A stretch of 64,000 nt of DNA from Erythroxylum novogranatense (taxonomy: Eukaryota; Streptophyta; Magnoliopsida; Malpighiales; Erythroxylaceae): assembly GCA_029891385.1 (NCBI GenBank), contig CM057234.1, positions 27,700,350 through 27,764,349 of the forward strand. The letters run 5' to 3'. This document shows, piece after piece, positions 36,841 to 47,991 of the stretch; positions within the stretch are counted from its first letter, which is position 1, and each line of letters begins with the position of its first letter. The notes under the pieces are model-generated. The model saw only the letters and a program-made list of their open reading frames with translations. It made no database searches and had not been told where the DNA came from. Both the position numbers and the translations under genes were made by a program.

Positions 36841-37559
36841 AAAGGTGTAACATCTCGTTACTGTCAGCAAGGGTATTTTGGTAATATAGAGACTGACTGA
36901 ACTGACTGGAATATGATTGAGTGAGTAATTGGGTTCAAATGATTGATTTAGAATAATTTAAGTGTAATCGGTATTTTATAGTGGCTTATAGGAGATTTCG
37001 GAAATTCGGAGATAATGCGGAACGGAAATATTGGAGAGACTGACTGATTGACTGTATAGTACTGAAAGAACTGTCTGATGGCAATGGAAAAGTTAGAGTG
37101 GACTGATAGGAAATACATATGCTGAGTCATTGAAATTTAGAGATCAAATTGGACCGAGCCGAGACCTTTGTCTATAAATAGCTAGGTTTGAAAGAAATTT
37201 GGGAAATTTTGGCTAAGGCATTTACGAGTTCTCTTCTTCCTCTTCTGTCTTGCGATTCCTCCCATCGGTGAGAGATCCTTCGATTTCTTCTCATGGTTTC
37301 TTCCTAGTATGCTAGCTAACTTGTTTATCGTTATCGACGGGATCGAGAGGTCAGAAGTGGAGAAATCGTTGATTGCAAGGATTTTAGGGTTTACGGTGGA
37401 ATCGTAGATTTGAGCTTGATTGGTAAGTGTTTTGTGTTTAATGTTGTTATTAATGGTTTCTATAGCAATTATGGCATTTAATGTGGTTGATTTGGGGTAG
37501 TTGAAAGTATTAATGGACGCTTTTAGTGAGAGAAATGGTCGGAATCGACGGAGAAGACG

Positions 37560-37745
37560 ACTGGTCTTCGTGACGTCGCGACGAGCATCGGTTAGGCTTC
37601 GTCATGACGATTAATAAAATTGAATTGAGTTAAATGTATTGGTCGCGACGTAGGCAAGAAGACGTCGCGGCGAGCCGTTAGTGGAGACGACGCCGCCGAC
37701 GAAGCGTGCCTCTTTCGTCAGAATAATGCCGCGAGGTCGCGCGAG
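37560..37745. repeat. GC-rich hairpin block in LTR-D
   Basis: Several GTCGCGACG and GTCGCGGCGAG units over ~185 bp, CpG-dense against an AT-rich background. Absent from the 3' LTR because of the internal deletion there. Confidence 0.75.
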
Positions 37746-37919
37746 GAACCGCTTTATCGATTGATTGTATTTAATGGACATAATTTCATAGAGACATATG
37801 CATTCTCGCATCGCTTAATTGAGCGATTAGTAATGGACCGCATCAGCATCATTATAGAGGCACCGCTGGATCGTCGCTCCACGGACATTGCCGACTTCTG
37901 CAATAGCTCTAAGTAATGT

Positions 37920-37925
37920 GTGAGT
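37920..37925 (+). promoter_or_regulatory. Splice-donor-like GTGAGT in LTR-D (5' LTR)
   Basis: GTGAGTAACCTAGTTGGTTT follows a conserved TTATAGAGGCACCG block about 70 bp upstream. It recurs at 41,908, 46,813 and, on the minus strand, 59,939. Confidence 0.35.
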
Positions 37926-38772
37926 AACCTAGTTGGTTTCTCAAATTCTTGAGTGTCTAAATGTTCATCAGAAATTACTTGATAACGTGAAGTACATGAT
38001 TATCAATTATATGTGATTGATTGCCTCAGATTATTACTTAAATGTATATGACCGAGTTGCATGCTCTCATCAGATAGAATCGAACAATGTGAATTGCCTT
38101 TGTATGAATGCATGACTATCGGAAAGGAGTACGATCGCATTGTATGTGTTTATCGATTGGATCGAATTATCAATCATTGAATATCAATTTCAGTATGTTA
38201 TTGAGAAATACACTACCGGCTTTTATAGCCATATATCGAAGCTCTCAATATCGCTCATCAATACTAAATTTATTGAACATCGCATTGCATGCATAAATGT
38301 ATGATCGATAAAGGATCGTGACCCAAGTTGCTAATCTCATCGAAAAGAGCCTAGAGCTCGAACATCTGCTTCGTCTGGGCTTAGCAGAGGGGAGAAATCT
38401 CGACGCGTCAGTGATCACCGATCGAGCACTTGGGCACAACATCAATAACCGGAAAGAGTCTCATATGCATCATATATATGATCGATCGAATCGCCAAATT
38501 GTGTGACGACATCGAATCGTATGATGCCATGATTTATCGTATATTGTGATGTAATATCGTAAACCGCTTCTATGCTATCAAATGTTGTTATGACATCAGA
38601 TATCGATATGACTCATGTACACTATTATGTGAATCGTTTCTACGCCATCAGATTATTGCTAATGATATCAGATACTCTAGCAAACTATTATAGTATCATC
38701 GTATAATCGTTATATAATATTGTTAATTATTATTATCGTGTCGTGTCAGTACGCAATTTATGTAATGCATGA

Positions 38773-38820
38773 TTTGAGTGAACCATCGATGATGGTTTTC
38801 ACCGAGTTCGCAAACTCACC
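38773..38820 (+). other. Conserved double hairpin in LTR-D (5' LTR)
   Basis: AACCATC-GAT-GATGGTT followed by GAGTT-CGCA-AACTC. Invariant arms in the first hairpin in four of five copies in the window. Confidence 0.75.
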
Positions 38821-39172
38821 CAACATTGCAATTATTTTCAGAATCGAAGAGTACCCGCTAGCAAAACGGAGTATGGCGCAGATTCAAGTGAAGGTCAAGT
38901 CGGGATCGGTTCGTGTTCCGCATTGCACGCCTTTACTTTTGTACTAAAGTGTTTTTTTGTATTTGTAAAATTGACCTAAGTGGCTTTTGAAAATGAGTGT
39001 ATCCTATTGACGGGATTGAATGAGTACCCAAAATTGAGTATAGAATTCGCGATTTGTTATAGAAAGTAATGTACCGATTTTCCGAGCGAGTGTTCTAATC
39101 GCCACCCTCGCGGGTCACGGGCTCGGATATCACCATGGATATCGGGTCTCGCGGGAGTGGGTGCTACATTTG

Positions 39173-39184
39173 TGGTATCGAGCC
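39173..39184 (+). other. Primer binding site, tRNA-iMet type (LTR-D)
   Basis: TGGTATCGAGCC starts four bases after the 5' LTR. It is one base shorter than the usual TGGTATCAGAGCC. Confidence 0.85.
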
Positions 39185-41770
39185 CGTACACAATCTTACA
39201 TGGGCGCTCGAGAAAAATGTGTCAAGTGCATGCATCTAAGTCGTGTCATAGCGCATAAAGTGACAACCGATCCCTAGTCTAGATATGAGTCACATGCATG
39301 AGCATGTATCGATCGTTTAGCGATTAGAGATAGTGAGGAAAATGATAATGTGAGAATGTGATAAAAGGAAGTTGTGTACATCATGAAACCCAAAAGAGTA
39401 TATGGTTTGATTTGATAAGTGAAGATTTGTGTAATTTGGTATCGTGGTTATAGTATGAAATGCATTATGAGAGTTCTGCTGAGTATACTTTTGGAATGTG
39501 AAATAGAAATAAAGTGATAGTTATGGATTGAGAGAGGAAAATGAGAATAGAAATATGATGGAAATGAAAAGAGTTCAAGTGTATATTGTGGATGAAAAAT
39601 AAAGTGTTCTATGTTATAGAGAAGTTGCAATTGGGATTGATTACCGTGATGAGAGTTATAAATCATGATTTATGACTGAGAATCAATTATCTTAGTAAGA
39701 AATCAAGAATGACTGTATACAGTAATAATATTGAGTTGAGTGTGAAAAGTTCGTGAGTAAGAGACAATTATGAAAAGATTAAAGTGTAAAATACTGATAA
39801 TAGCAGGTGAAAGAGTGAATAGGGTTCAGCTGATTTGTCTAAGTGAATACACACCTAATCATGGAGCCCCGTGACAAGTGGAAATATGGAGCGTAAGTGT
39901 CTTATTTGTGAAATGGCATGAGAATAAATTAATGAGTTAGTGGATAATTGCCAGTTCGATTCTTATAGAATGAAAGTGTTTATAGTGATCAATTGGAAAT
40001 GAATAGAGATTGTATTCGATCCTCTCGCATGCGGTCGGGTGCAAAAGGAAAGTTGTTGAGCTCATATTTGATTTCCACCGAAGTGTACATTTGATAGTGG
40101 GATCACCCTTATGGGTGAAATGATTGGGCATAAGTGAATAATATGCGTGAATATGTTATAGGAGGAAATTAGGTGGCCTATTAAATAAACCCGATTATTA
40201 TTCCCGTGGCCCCAAGCTCGAGATGAGTTAGGGCAAGGCACGAGAATGTTTGTAGTGATCAATCGAGAAAGAAGTGAGACTATTAATGATCGAGAGCTGG
40301 TACCAAAAGAGAAAGGTTATCGAGAATTAAATGAGATTAAAGTGTCCTTAGTAGTATAGGCTACTAATGGGTAAACTGATGTAAGTGTATATTCAGATAT
40401 GATGTGATGATTATAGCGATGCGTTTATGAAGTGAAAGTTAATTTTTGGAGTCCTCATCCTAGTGAAGACTCAAGTGTAAGAGATACCATATGTTATCGA
40501 AAATGTGTACATTATGTTGATGAGATGACTCGATTGTGTAAGAGAATTCTTCAATATCAAGGAATGTTAACTGCAGATGTGAAAAGAAAATAGAGTTGTA
40601 TATGTTTGTGTTGTGTTTCAAAGTATAAAAGTGAGTGATATAAATGTGAAGTGAATGAGTTAAATGTGATAAGTGTTAGTGATTGCACCAAGTGTGTTGT
40701 GTATATAAATGTGAATACTTGTGATTGAGAATCAGTGTATACAATTGTGAGTAAGTGCTCTGATTGTGACAAGCGAGTAAAGTGATATATAAATATATGT
40801 GTTAGTGATTGTGCAAGTGTGAGTGAGTATAGCGGTGAGATAAATGTGCTGAGACTGTGAATAATGTTTTGAATATGATAAGTATAGTGAAATGAGATAC
40901 ATGTGATTGATTGTGCAAATGTGAACATTTGTGACTGTGATTGAGTGTATAAAATTATAAGTAGCGCCCAACCGTGATAAGCGGTGAAGTGCTAGATATA
41001 TGTCGATAAGTGCTAGTGGCTGTGTAAATGTGAGTAAATGCTTAGTACAATAATAAACGGTAATTAAACTGTTGTGGCTGGAGCTTAGTGATCAGAGCTT
41101 TGAGCTCGATATCAGTGAAACGACCTAAGGCCATAACGACAGTAGTGTATACCCAGAGGGCTCTCCTACTTGCCAAGAATGCGATTAGTGTAAAAGGGAA
41201 TAGTGCATACCCAGAGGGCTCTCCTATCCCTTATGTGAGTGGGCGAGGTGCATACCCGAGGGCTCTCCGCTCTTGCGAAAATGTGATCAGTGTGAAAAGT
41301 GCCCGAATCGGGACAGTGGAAATTCTCATTCACAACAGTATCATAAATGGGAATTTGTTTACATTAAGCATCGGACTGTGTTGTGAGTGATACATTGTGA
41401 TAGTGTGAAAGGCGATACGCCTCATATGTGTAAAGTGGCAATGCATGAGAGGAAGTGAATTGTGAGAATTGCTCAGTGATATGGTTAAATTGTGATTATA
41501 ATGAAACGTGAAATTATCTGATAGTGTTCTGATTGTGTATTGTAGCTGTGTTGTGAAAATTGAGAATCAATGCAATTAAGTGACAAAATGTGTAAATAGA
41601 TCGGTAAAATGTTATATGGACTAGAATAATAAATAGTGTTAAGATCTGATAGATGTGTTTCTGGTACCGAATGTGAGGTCGTGCGATTAATTATAAAGAT
41701 GTGAGTGAGAATCAGAATAGAAGGGAGTGGGTTAATTCCCTTATCTGAGATCTATTATATATGAAATTTC
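39185..41770 (+). other. Non-coding internal domain of the LTR-D element
   Basis: About 2.6 kb without gag or pol similarity that I can see in any frame; open frames are short and on both strands. It is rich in GTGA/TGTGA words and degenerate short repeats, especially at 40,570-41,070. A small minisatellite follows at 41,140-41,275. It may hold only packaging and leader functions. Confidence 0.7.
41140..41275 (+). repeat. Minisatellite, three copies of a GTGYATACCCAGAGGGCTCTCC unit
   Basis: The core GTGYATACCC(A)GAGGGCTCTCC occurs three times with uneven spacers of about 30 bp, inside the LTR-D internal region. Confidence 0.75.
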
Positions 41771-41801
41771 GAGGACGAAATTTTAATTAGGAGGGGTGAA
41801 T
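41771..41801 (+). other. Tekay-like pol tail and polypurine tract (LTR-D)
   Basis: GAGGACGAAATTTT encodes the RGRNF tail common to Tekay/Del polyproteins. The PPT AGGAGGGG (41,789-41,796) lies five bases before the 3' LTR start at 41,802. Confidence 0.85.
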
Positions 41802-41907
41802 TGTAACATCCCGTTGGTGGACTGTACTGTACTGTTATAGAGGCACCGTTGGATCGTCGTTCCACGGACATTGCTGGGACTTCCAGGCAATAGCTCGGAA
41901 GTAACAG

Positions 41908-41913
41908 GTGAGT
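41908..41913 (+). promoter_or_regulatory. Splice-donor-like GTGAGT in LTR-D (3' LTR)
   Basis: AACAG followed by GTGAGTAACC, a full consensus exon/intron donor match. Confidence 0.35.
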
Positions 41914-42760
41914 AACCTAGTTGGTTTCTCAAATTCTTGAGTGTCTAAATGTTCACTGTAAATTACTTGATAACGTGAAGTACATGATTACTGAATTATA
42001 TGTGATTGGATTGCACTGTATTATTACTTAAATGTATATGACTGAGTTGCATGCTCTTACTGTATAGAACTGAACAATGTGAATTGCACTGTATGACTGC
42101 ATGACTATTGGAAAGGAGTACGATCGCATTGTATGTGTTTCTCGATGGATCGAATTATCAATCATCAATCTCAATTTCAGATGTTATTGAGAAATACACT
42201 ACCGGCTTTTATAGCCATATCTTGAAGCTCTTCAATATCGCTCTCAATCTGAATTTATTGAACACTTGCATTGCATGCATAAATGTATGATCGATAAAGG
42301 ATCGTGATCCAAGTTGCTAATCTCACCGAAAAGAGCCTAGAGCTCGAACATCGATCTTGTCGGGCTTAGAGGGAGAAATCACAGCGTCCAACTGATCACT
42401 TGATCGAGCACTTGGGCACAACATCAATAACCGAAAGAGTCTCATATGCATCATATATATGATCGATCGAATCGCCAAATTGTGTGACGATTCTCGAATC
42501 GTATGCGATGCCATGATTTATCTTGTACATTGTGATGTAATCATGTAAATCGCTCTATGCTATCTCTTGTTGTTATTCGACATCAGATATCTTGATATAG
42601 ACTCATCATACATCGTTATGTGAACTGCTCTACGCCATCAGATTATTGCTAATGATATCATCTTCAGAGCAAACTATTATAGACTCATCGCATACCGTTA
42701 TATAATACCGTTAATTGTTATTATCGTGTGTCGTCGCATGCAATTTGCGTAATGCATGAT

Positions 42761-42806
42761 TTGAGTGAACCATCGATGATGGTTTCTCACCGAGTTCGCA
42801 AACCCA
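42761..42806 (+). other. Conserved double hairpin in LTR-D (3' LTR)
   Basis: First hairpin intact; the second is weakened (GAGTTCGCAAACCC) by a 4-bp loss. Confidence 0.75.
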
Positions 42807-43172
42807 ACATTGCAATTATTTTCAGAATCGAAGAGTACCCGTTAGCAAAGCGGGAGTATGGCGCAGATTCAAGTGAAGGTCGAAGTCGGGATCGGTTAGT
42901 CTACGCATTGCACGTCTTTACTTTTGTACTAAAGTGGTTTTTTTTGTATTTGTAAAATTGACCTAAGTGGCTTTTGAAAATGAGTGTATCCTATTGGACG
43001 GGATTGAATGAGTACCCAAAATTGAGTATAGAATTCCGCGCATTTGTTATAGAAAGTAATGTACCGATTTTCTGAGCGAGTGTTCTAGTACGCCACCCTC
43101 GCGGGTCACGGGCTCGGATATCACCATGGATATCGGGTTCGGGTCTCGTCGGGAGTGGGGTGCTACAAAAGG

Positions 43173-43684
43173 CATTGGAGTAGGGATCCCTCTTTTGATA
43201 TTGTTCATTCCTATTTTGGTAGATGGCATGAACTTCTTCGTATCTGGCACAATTACTGGAGGCATGCATTATGGATCCACATTTCTCACAACTGGCTACT
43301 ATAGCTTGAGAATGACCCACTGAATGGGACTCAATTCTCTGAGTGATCATTTGCTGCGGCATTAAATGAGGGCTTATGATGTGGAAGGAGGCCTTCAGAA
43401 AAAGAGTTCATTAGATCATTCTTTGAACACTAGAAATGCGATGATCCTTGTCTAATATTCATGTATGGATTCATTATCTCGTTACACAACACTAGTTATC
43501 TCCTTTTTGAGCCTTGAGGTTTTAGAGGCAGGAAAATATTCATCTAAGAATGCTCCTTTCAATTGATCCCAGGTCAATATGGTGAAATTTTGAGCTCGTG
43601 TGTAAAGTTACTCCTTGGTTTTCCTTCTAAAGTGAAATGGAATGCTCTCCTTAATACATCTTCAAGATTTGTCATGGGTGGTTT
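43173..43684 (-). pseudogene. Athila/Tat-like gag, middle part with nucleocapsid knuckle (fragment)
   Basis: The minus frames show NLEDVLRRAFHFTLEGK, then TWDQLKGAFLDEYFP and SRLKKEITSVV, the gag core of Athila. Next comes the knuckle-like CEKCGSIMHASSNC and EEVHAIYQNRNEQYQ. Frameshifts are needed between these pieces. It is bounded by the solo LTR-A (TSD GGTTT) upstream and the LTR-D element (TSD AAAGG) downstream, and both joins restore family-like order. Confidence 0.85.
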
Positions 43685-46204
43685 TGTAACATCCCACCCC
43701 CTAATGGAAGGGTAAAATAGGAAATTTGTCATAGGATGGGATTGATAGGGAATAATTAGTACTGTTCATGCATAATAAGATTGCTACACAGTATCAATTG
43801 TGTACATGGAATTACTGTACATGCATTCATGATAATTCCCGGTAATTAGGCCTAATGCAATTTTATTGGGATGAACATGGTTATAGAGTTTGAAAAATTA
43901 TTTTGACTGATCCAGAGTGTGTTTTATATTTTAAGGAATTTTTCTGGAATTTTTCGGAGAAAATTCTCGGTCCGGCAAAATCTCCGGTAAATGGCCTAAA
44001 TGTGTTTTTGTTATGAAAAATGTGGTTTTCGTGTTTGAAAAATTATTGGGAGTGGACTGTTATATGTTTTACAATTTTGGGCAATTTCGGTAATTTTCAA
44101 AAAAATGATTCGGGGAAATTCCTGGAAATTCCCGGACCGGAAAAAAATCGTCAAGTGGCGAACCGATCGATTTTCGGTACCGAAATTGTTATCAATTGGT
44201 ACTGGCCTATTGGATATTTTGTGGTAGGGTCAAAATATGGACCCTTAACAATGGATTGAACATTTATTTGGTATTTGGGTTAATTGTTTTTATCAAAATT
44301 TGTGATTGGTTCTTTGACTTTTCTTTATGTCTCCTCCAATTGCCAAGTGTTATGATGACTTATCCCACTTCTTTAATGCTCATTCTCGGATGTTCCATTT
44401 GAAAGAAGGAAAAGATGGCCTTTGGCTTGTTTTAGTCATACACGACTCTTCCAAAATAAAAGCATGAAAGATGAATTTTATTCATTTCTCTTTAACCAAC
44501 CGAAACCTCCTTATTCTCCTTTGGTCTCTACCAATTTTGTTGCTATTTTCTTCCAACCTTAGGTGACTTCCTTCCACCTTCTTACCTTGATGAAAAACCG
44601 TGCATGGGATGGAAAGTGAGTAAGTTGTGATTGGTTGTTTAATGAAAGGCTTGAAGAGGTGGAGATGGAAGCTTTAGGTAAGATGAGTTTTAAGCTTTGA
44701 TTATGTTTAATGCATGAATTCATGGGTAGTTGCATGGATTAGAAGTGATTGTTCATTAAATGGGATAAATGATGCCTTAAATTGATGACTAATATGGCTC
44801 GAATTAGTGGGTGTTAGGTTAGGGTTAGTTATGAATTGATGAAGGAGTATGAATGAGTGTTTTTAACTTGATTTTGAATACAAATGGATGATTGATTTTA
44901 CTTAGAAATGAAGAATTGAGTGCTGCAAAATTTTGAGTATTATCCCTAGTGAATGTATGAATATTGTAGATACTGATTTTGTGTTAAAATGAGATGACTA
45001 TGGTAGTAGGAATTGAATTGGTATGATAGGAAGTGAATTGGAGAAGTAAAGCTGGAAATTGATTTTTGACCTAGTATACTGATTTGATCATAACTCATTG
45101 TTTAGATATGAAAATTAGGCAAGGTTTGTGCCCACTTAAACTTTGGTTTTTTGGCTACATTTTTGTGTGAAATAGGTGTTGTCTAATTGTAGCTGTAAGA
45201 GGGTGAAATATGGCCTGGAAAGTTACCGCTGGAAATGATGTGAACAGTAACCGCATTTATGACCTGATTAGTTTGGTGATTTTTCTAAATTAATTGATAT
45301 GGAATTTGGGAAAATGGTCTTCAAGAAAGTTGTAGCATATTGAGTTAGCTTTCCATTTCCACTGATCTTGCTATTTTGCGAGTTGTATATTAGGATATAT
45401 GACCTGATTACTATTGACAGGTTTGATGCTTTGTGATGAAACCTAGCCTACTTGTCGATTTTGTGAGTTTTCGGATTGAAAGCAATTTTAGTAATTTTTG
45501 TGAATTGAATTGGAGTTTTAATTGTACTGAAGAGTTCTAGATGACATATTGATCTAGAAAATGATATATGGCTTATAATTTTGGAAATCGATGTGGGAGA
45601 TATGGAATTTCAAAAGTGAACCTACATTGTGATGTTAAGTGCTGATTAGGTCAGAAACTTACATAACATATTTGAAACTGTTAGAGGCTGAATTGGAGTT
45701 TGATTATTTCAGGAAAAATTCAAGTTTGAGGATTTATCTTTTCAGGGATATAAAGTTCTGATTTTTCTGACTTGTGTACGTGGAGTTATGCTTGTTATAA
45801 GTTTATCGCTCAAATTGAATGATTTCGTGGACAGCAACATTGAGTGAATTAATTTTTTTTTAGCAATGGAATTTGATTTTGGGTTGTTCATGAAAGTTGT
45901 AAATGACATTGTGAACTTATTGAGCATATTTATGTGGTAATTTTGGCTGAATAATCAGTGAGTTCTTGAATTTGCAAGGTAACGTCTGTGTGTTGATGGG
46001 TTTTGAGTTGGCGAGTAACTTTGATGGGATTTTTGACACCCTTAGAGGTGAAATTAATTTTTATGGTCTCTTGAGAATTGTAGAGGTTTTTATGATCTTT
46101 CCAACAAGGTATAATTTGTATTTTTCTGATTTGTATGCTAAGAATTATTGTTGTTGTAAATTTGGGTTGGAAGTAGGAAAGAGAGAGAAGGAATGGGAAT
46201 CACG

Positions 46205-46345
46205 CCCGGTCACTAGGGCGACGCCTCGCCCTAGTGACGAGGCTTAAAGGGGCGGTATCGCTAGGGCGACGCCTCGCCCTAGCGACGAGGCCAGATAAGT
46301 CGGCCTCGCTAGGGCGACGTCTCGCCCCAGCGAGGCTGGTCCCTT
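46205..46345 (+). repeat. 48-bp GC-rich hairpin minisatellite in LTR-A (3 units)
   Basis: Unit starts are at 46,213, 46,261 and 46,309, exactly 48 bp apart. The unit core is a perfect inverted repeat of 11-bp arms (CGCTAGGGCGA and TCGCCCTAGCG) around CGCC. Period, core and orientation relative to the LTR match the LTR-B minisatellite at 13,494-13,631. Confidence 0.92.
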
Positions 46346-46449
46346 ATTTTTATTTGTTAATTGGTATTTTAGAATTTCTTGCTTCTTTTGTCAATTTCTT
46401 TTCAGTCCGACATCCGATTGACCTGATTTTTGAGGCATCGGATTTGTGA
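46234..46449 (+). CDS. Hypothetical 71-aa ORF spanning the LTR-A minisatellite (doubtful)
   Basis: The plus frame from an ATG has two SLGRRLA repeats of 16 residues, a hydrophobic stretch (YFYLLIGILEFLASFV) and then FFSVRHPIDLI before the stop. It parallels the minus-strand frame at 13,352-13,654 in LTR-B, which shares the repeat period and the FSVRHPI tail. The shared tail also matches a DNA motif present in other LTRs without an open frame, so a protein role is unproven. Confidence 0.2.
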   Translation: MTRLKGAVSLGRRLALATRPDKSASLGRRLAPARLVPYFYLLIGILEFLASFVNFFSVRHPIDLIFEASDL

Positions 46450-46812
46450 CATGTTTAATTTCATTTTGTGAGAAATTGGGAATTTTTGGATGGGAAATTG
46501 ACGTGGCCCCGGGTAACGGAGCCTTTAATCACTGTTTTGTTTAATTGGGGACCTATAGAGGTCCGAATTGCCCACCGTCAGCGCCAATAGGTTTCTAATT
46601 TTTAGACGGATTTTTATGATAGAAAAAAGGGATTAGGGCCGGGAATATCATGATCATGCATTGTGCATCTTCTAAGTGTTACATGTGCATTCTGAAAGAG
46701 TTCTGATTGAACAATTGATAATGTTTGTATACTGTCATTATTATAGAGTCACACTTGGAGCGTCGGTCCACTGACGTCACTGAGACGGCCAGATTTTGGC
46801 TCGGAAATACAG

Positions 46813-46818
46813 GTGAGT
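46813..46818 (+). promoter_or_regulatory. Splice-donor-like GTGAGT in solo LTR-A
   Basis: ATACAG followed by GTGAGTAACCTAGTTG. It sits 1.17 kb from the LTR end. Confidence 0.35.
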
Positions 46819-47478
46819 AACCTAGTTGATTTCTCAACCTTTATGTGTTTAATATTTTGCAATTTTGTCATGTGGAGATAATGGAGGAATTATGTGTGTT
46901 TGATTTTGACTTATTTTGGACCATAGGTGTCTGAAATATGTGGAATGTGATATCGAAGTGCTATTTGTGTGTAACTATGCATGGGTGCTTCAATGGAATA
47001 ATTTGTGAATATGAAATTTATTAGTGACTGAATTATCGGACCGAAGGTCCGAAGGAATGGGAATTGGTCTTTGAAATGTAAAATGTCGGTGAATGTGAAT
47101 TGGAACATGTACATTGCATGCATAAAAGTATGATAAGATAAAGGCGGTTGTGACCGGAGCGACCACCGTGTCGGGGCATATCACGCCTAACGATATATGA
47201 GCTTTCACCAACGCACAGACCTCGTGTCCAACGTATTGAGCCTCGGGCTCAATGTACGAGGCTTCAAGCCCATGTTTTCGAGCCATCGGCTCTACGTAAT
47301 GTGCCCATCATCGACAGCGATTTGCGCATGCAGTCACAACAATGAAATGAAAATGAAAAGTGTCACATGTGCATTGCATCTATAAATGATTGAATATAAA
47401 TTGTACTAAAGGCGAAACGCATTACATTTGAGAAATGTGATTGTTTGTATTATTTAAATTGATTGAATATGCATGAGT

Positions 47479-47526
47479 TGAGTGAACCATCGATGATGGT
47501 TTCTCACCGAGTTCGCAAAACTCGCC
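47479..47526 (+). other. Conserved double hairpin in solo LTR-A
   Basis: AACCATC-GAT-GATGGTT with flanking GAG/CTC pairing, then GAGTT-CGCAA-AACTC. Confidence 0.75.
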
Positions 47527-47991
47527 AAAATTTGCAATTATTTTTAGGACTCGAAGAATACCCGTTAGGCAACAGCGATAACGTTGTTGGATATTGAAGT
47601 AGAAGAGATCGGGATCGGTTTTAAATGCGCATTAGTGTCCAATAGAATTGTTTTCCAAAATGACTAATTGCATGTGAAATGGGCCAATGTTGTTCGATTT
47701 TGTACATAAAATGGTTATTGTAATTTATGGTTGACCATTTGTAATAATCAGAATCGATTGTATTAATTGAAAATGTTTATCTATGCACGTTGATGCAAAT
47801 GGTCTCCGTGTTCAGCATATGTGTGTAAATGAAAGAAAAAGGAAATGGCTCTGATGGAATGAATGTTTGAAAAAAAAATTTATACTGAGTTTCGACTGAG
47901 TGATGTAGCATGCCACCCTCGCGGGGCACGGACTCGAATATCACCATTGATGTCGGGTTCGGGTCACGCGGGAATGGGGTGTTACAGGTTT

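Larger units (their letters stand above)
36846..39168 (+). repeat. 5' LTR of non-autonomous element (2,323 bp)
   Basis: Carries a GC-rich block (37,560-37,745), donor-like GTGAGT (37,920-37,925) and the double hairpin (38,773-38,820). It is about 1 kb longer than its 3' partner. Confidence 0.9.
36846..43167 (+). mobile_element. Complete non-autonomous LTR retrotransposon (LTR-D), TSD AAAGG
   Basis: The 6.3-kb element has TSD AAAGG at 36,841-36,845 and 43,168-43,172. Its 5' LTR (36,846-39,168) is followed by a PBS, 2.6 kb with no recognisable gag or pol, a PPT and a 3' LTR (41,802-43,167). The LTRs end TGTAACATC...TGCTACA. The only pol-like piece is the last codons before the PPT (KFRGRNF), the tail typical of Tekay/Del polyproteins. 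It therefore looks like a deletion derivative that relied on enzymes from an autonomous Tekay relative. It is inserted in the Athila-like gag in opposite orientation. Confidence 0.92.
41802..43167 (+). repeat. 3' LTR of non-autonomous element (1,366 bp, internally deleted)
   Basis: It starts TGTAACATCCCG. Within about 35 bp it jumps to TTATAGAGGCACCG, which in the 5' LTR is ~1 kb from the start. The rest aligns to 37,850-39,168. It keeps the donor-like site and the double hairpin but has lost the GC block. Confidence 0.9.
43685..47986 (+). mobile_element. Solo LTR-A, 4.3 kb, TSD GGTTT
   Basis: It begins TGTAACATCCC at 43,685 and ends GGGGTGTTACA at 47,986. The TSD GGTTT is at 43,680-43,684 and 47,987-47,991. 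It lies in plus orientation, opposite to the host gag. Contents include rounds of degenerate repeats similar to LTR-B (44,900-46,150), the 48-bp GC minisatellite (46,205-46,345) and a donor-like site (46,813). GAGCC...GGCTC palindromes lie at 47,238-47,292 and the double hairpin at 47,479. No retroelement protein is encoded. Confidence 0.92.

Noticed and set aside
40557..40971. Minus-strand frames of 79-123 aa, Ser/Thr/His/Tyr-rich
   Set aside because: Complement of GTGA/TGTGA-rich non-coding repeats in the LTR-D interior; low complexity and no family match.
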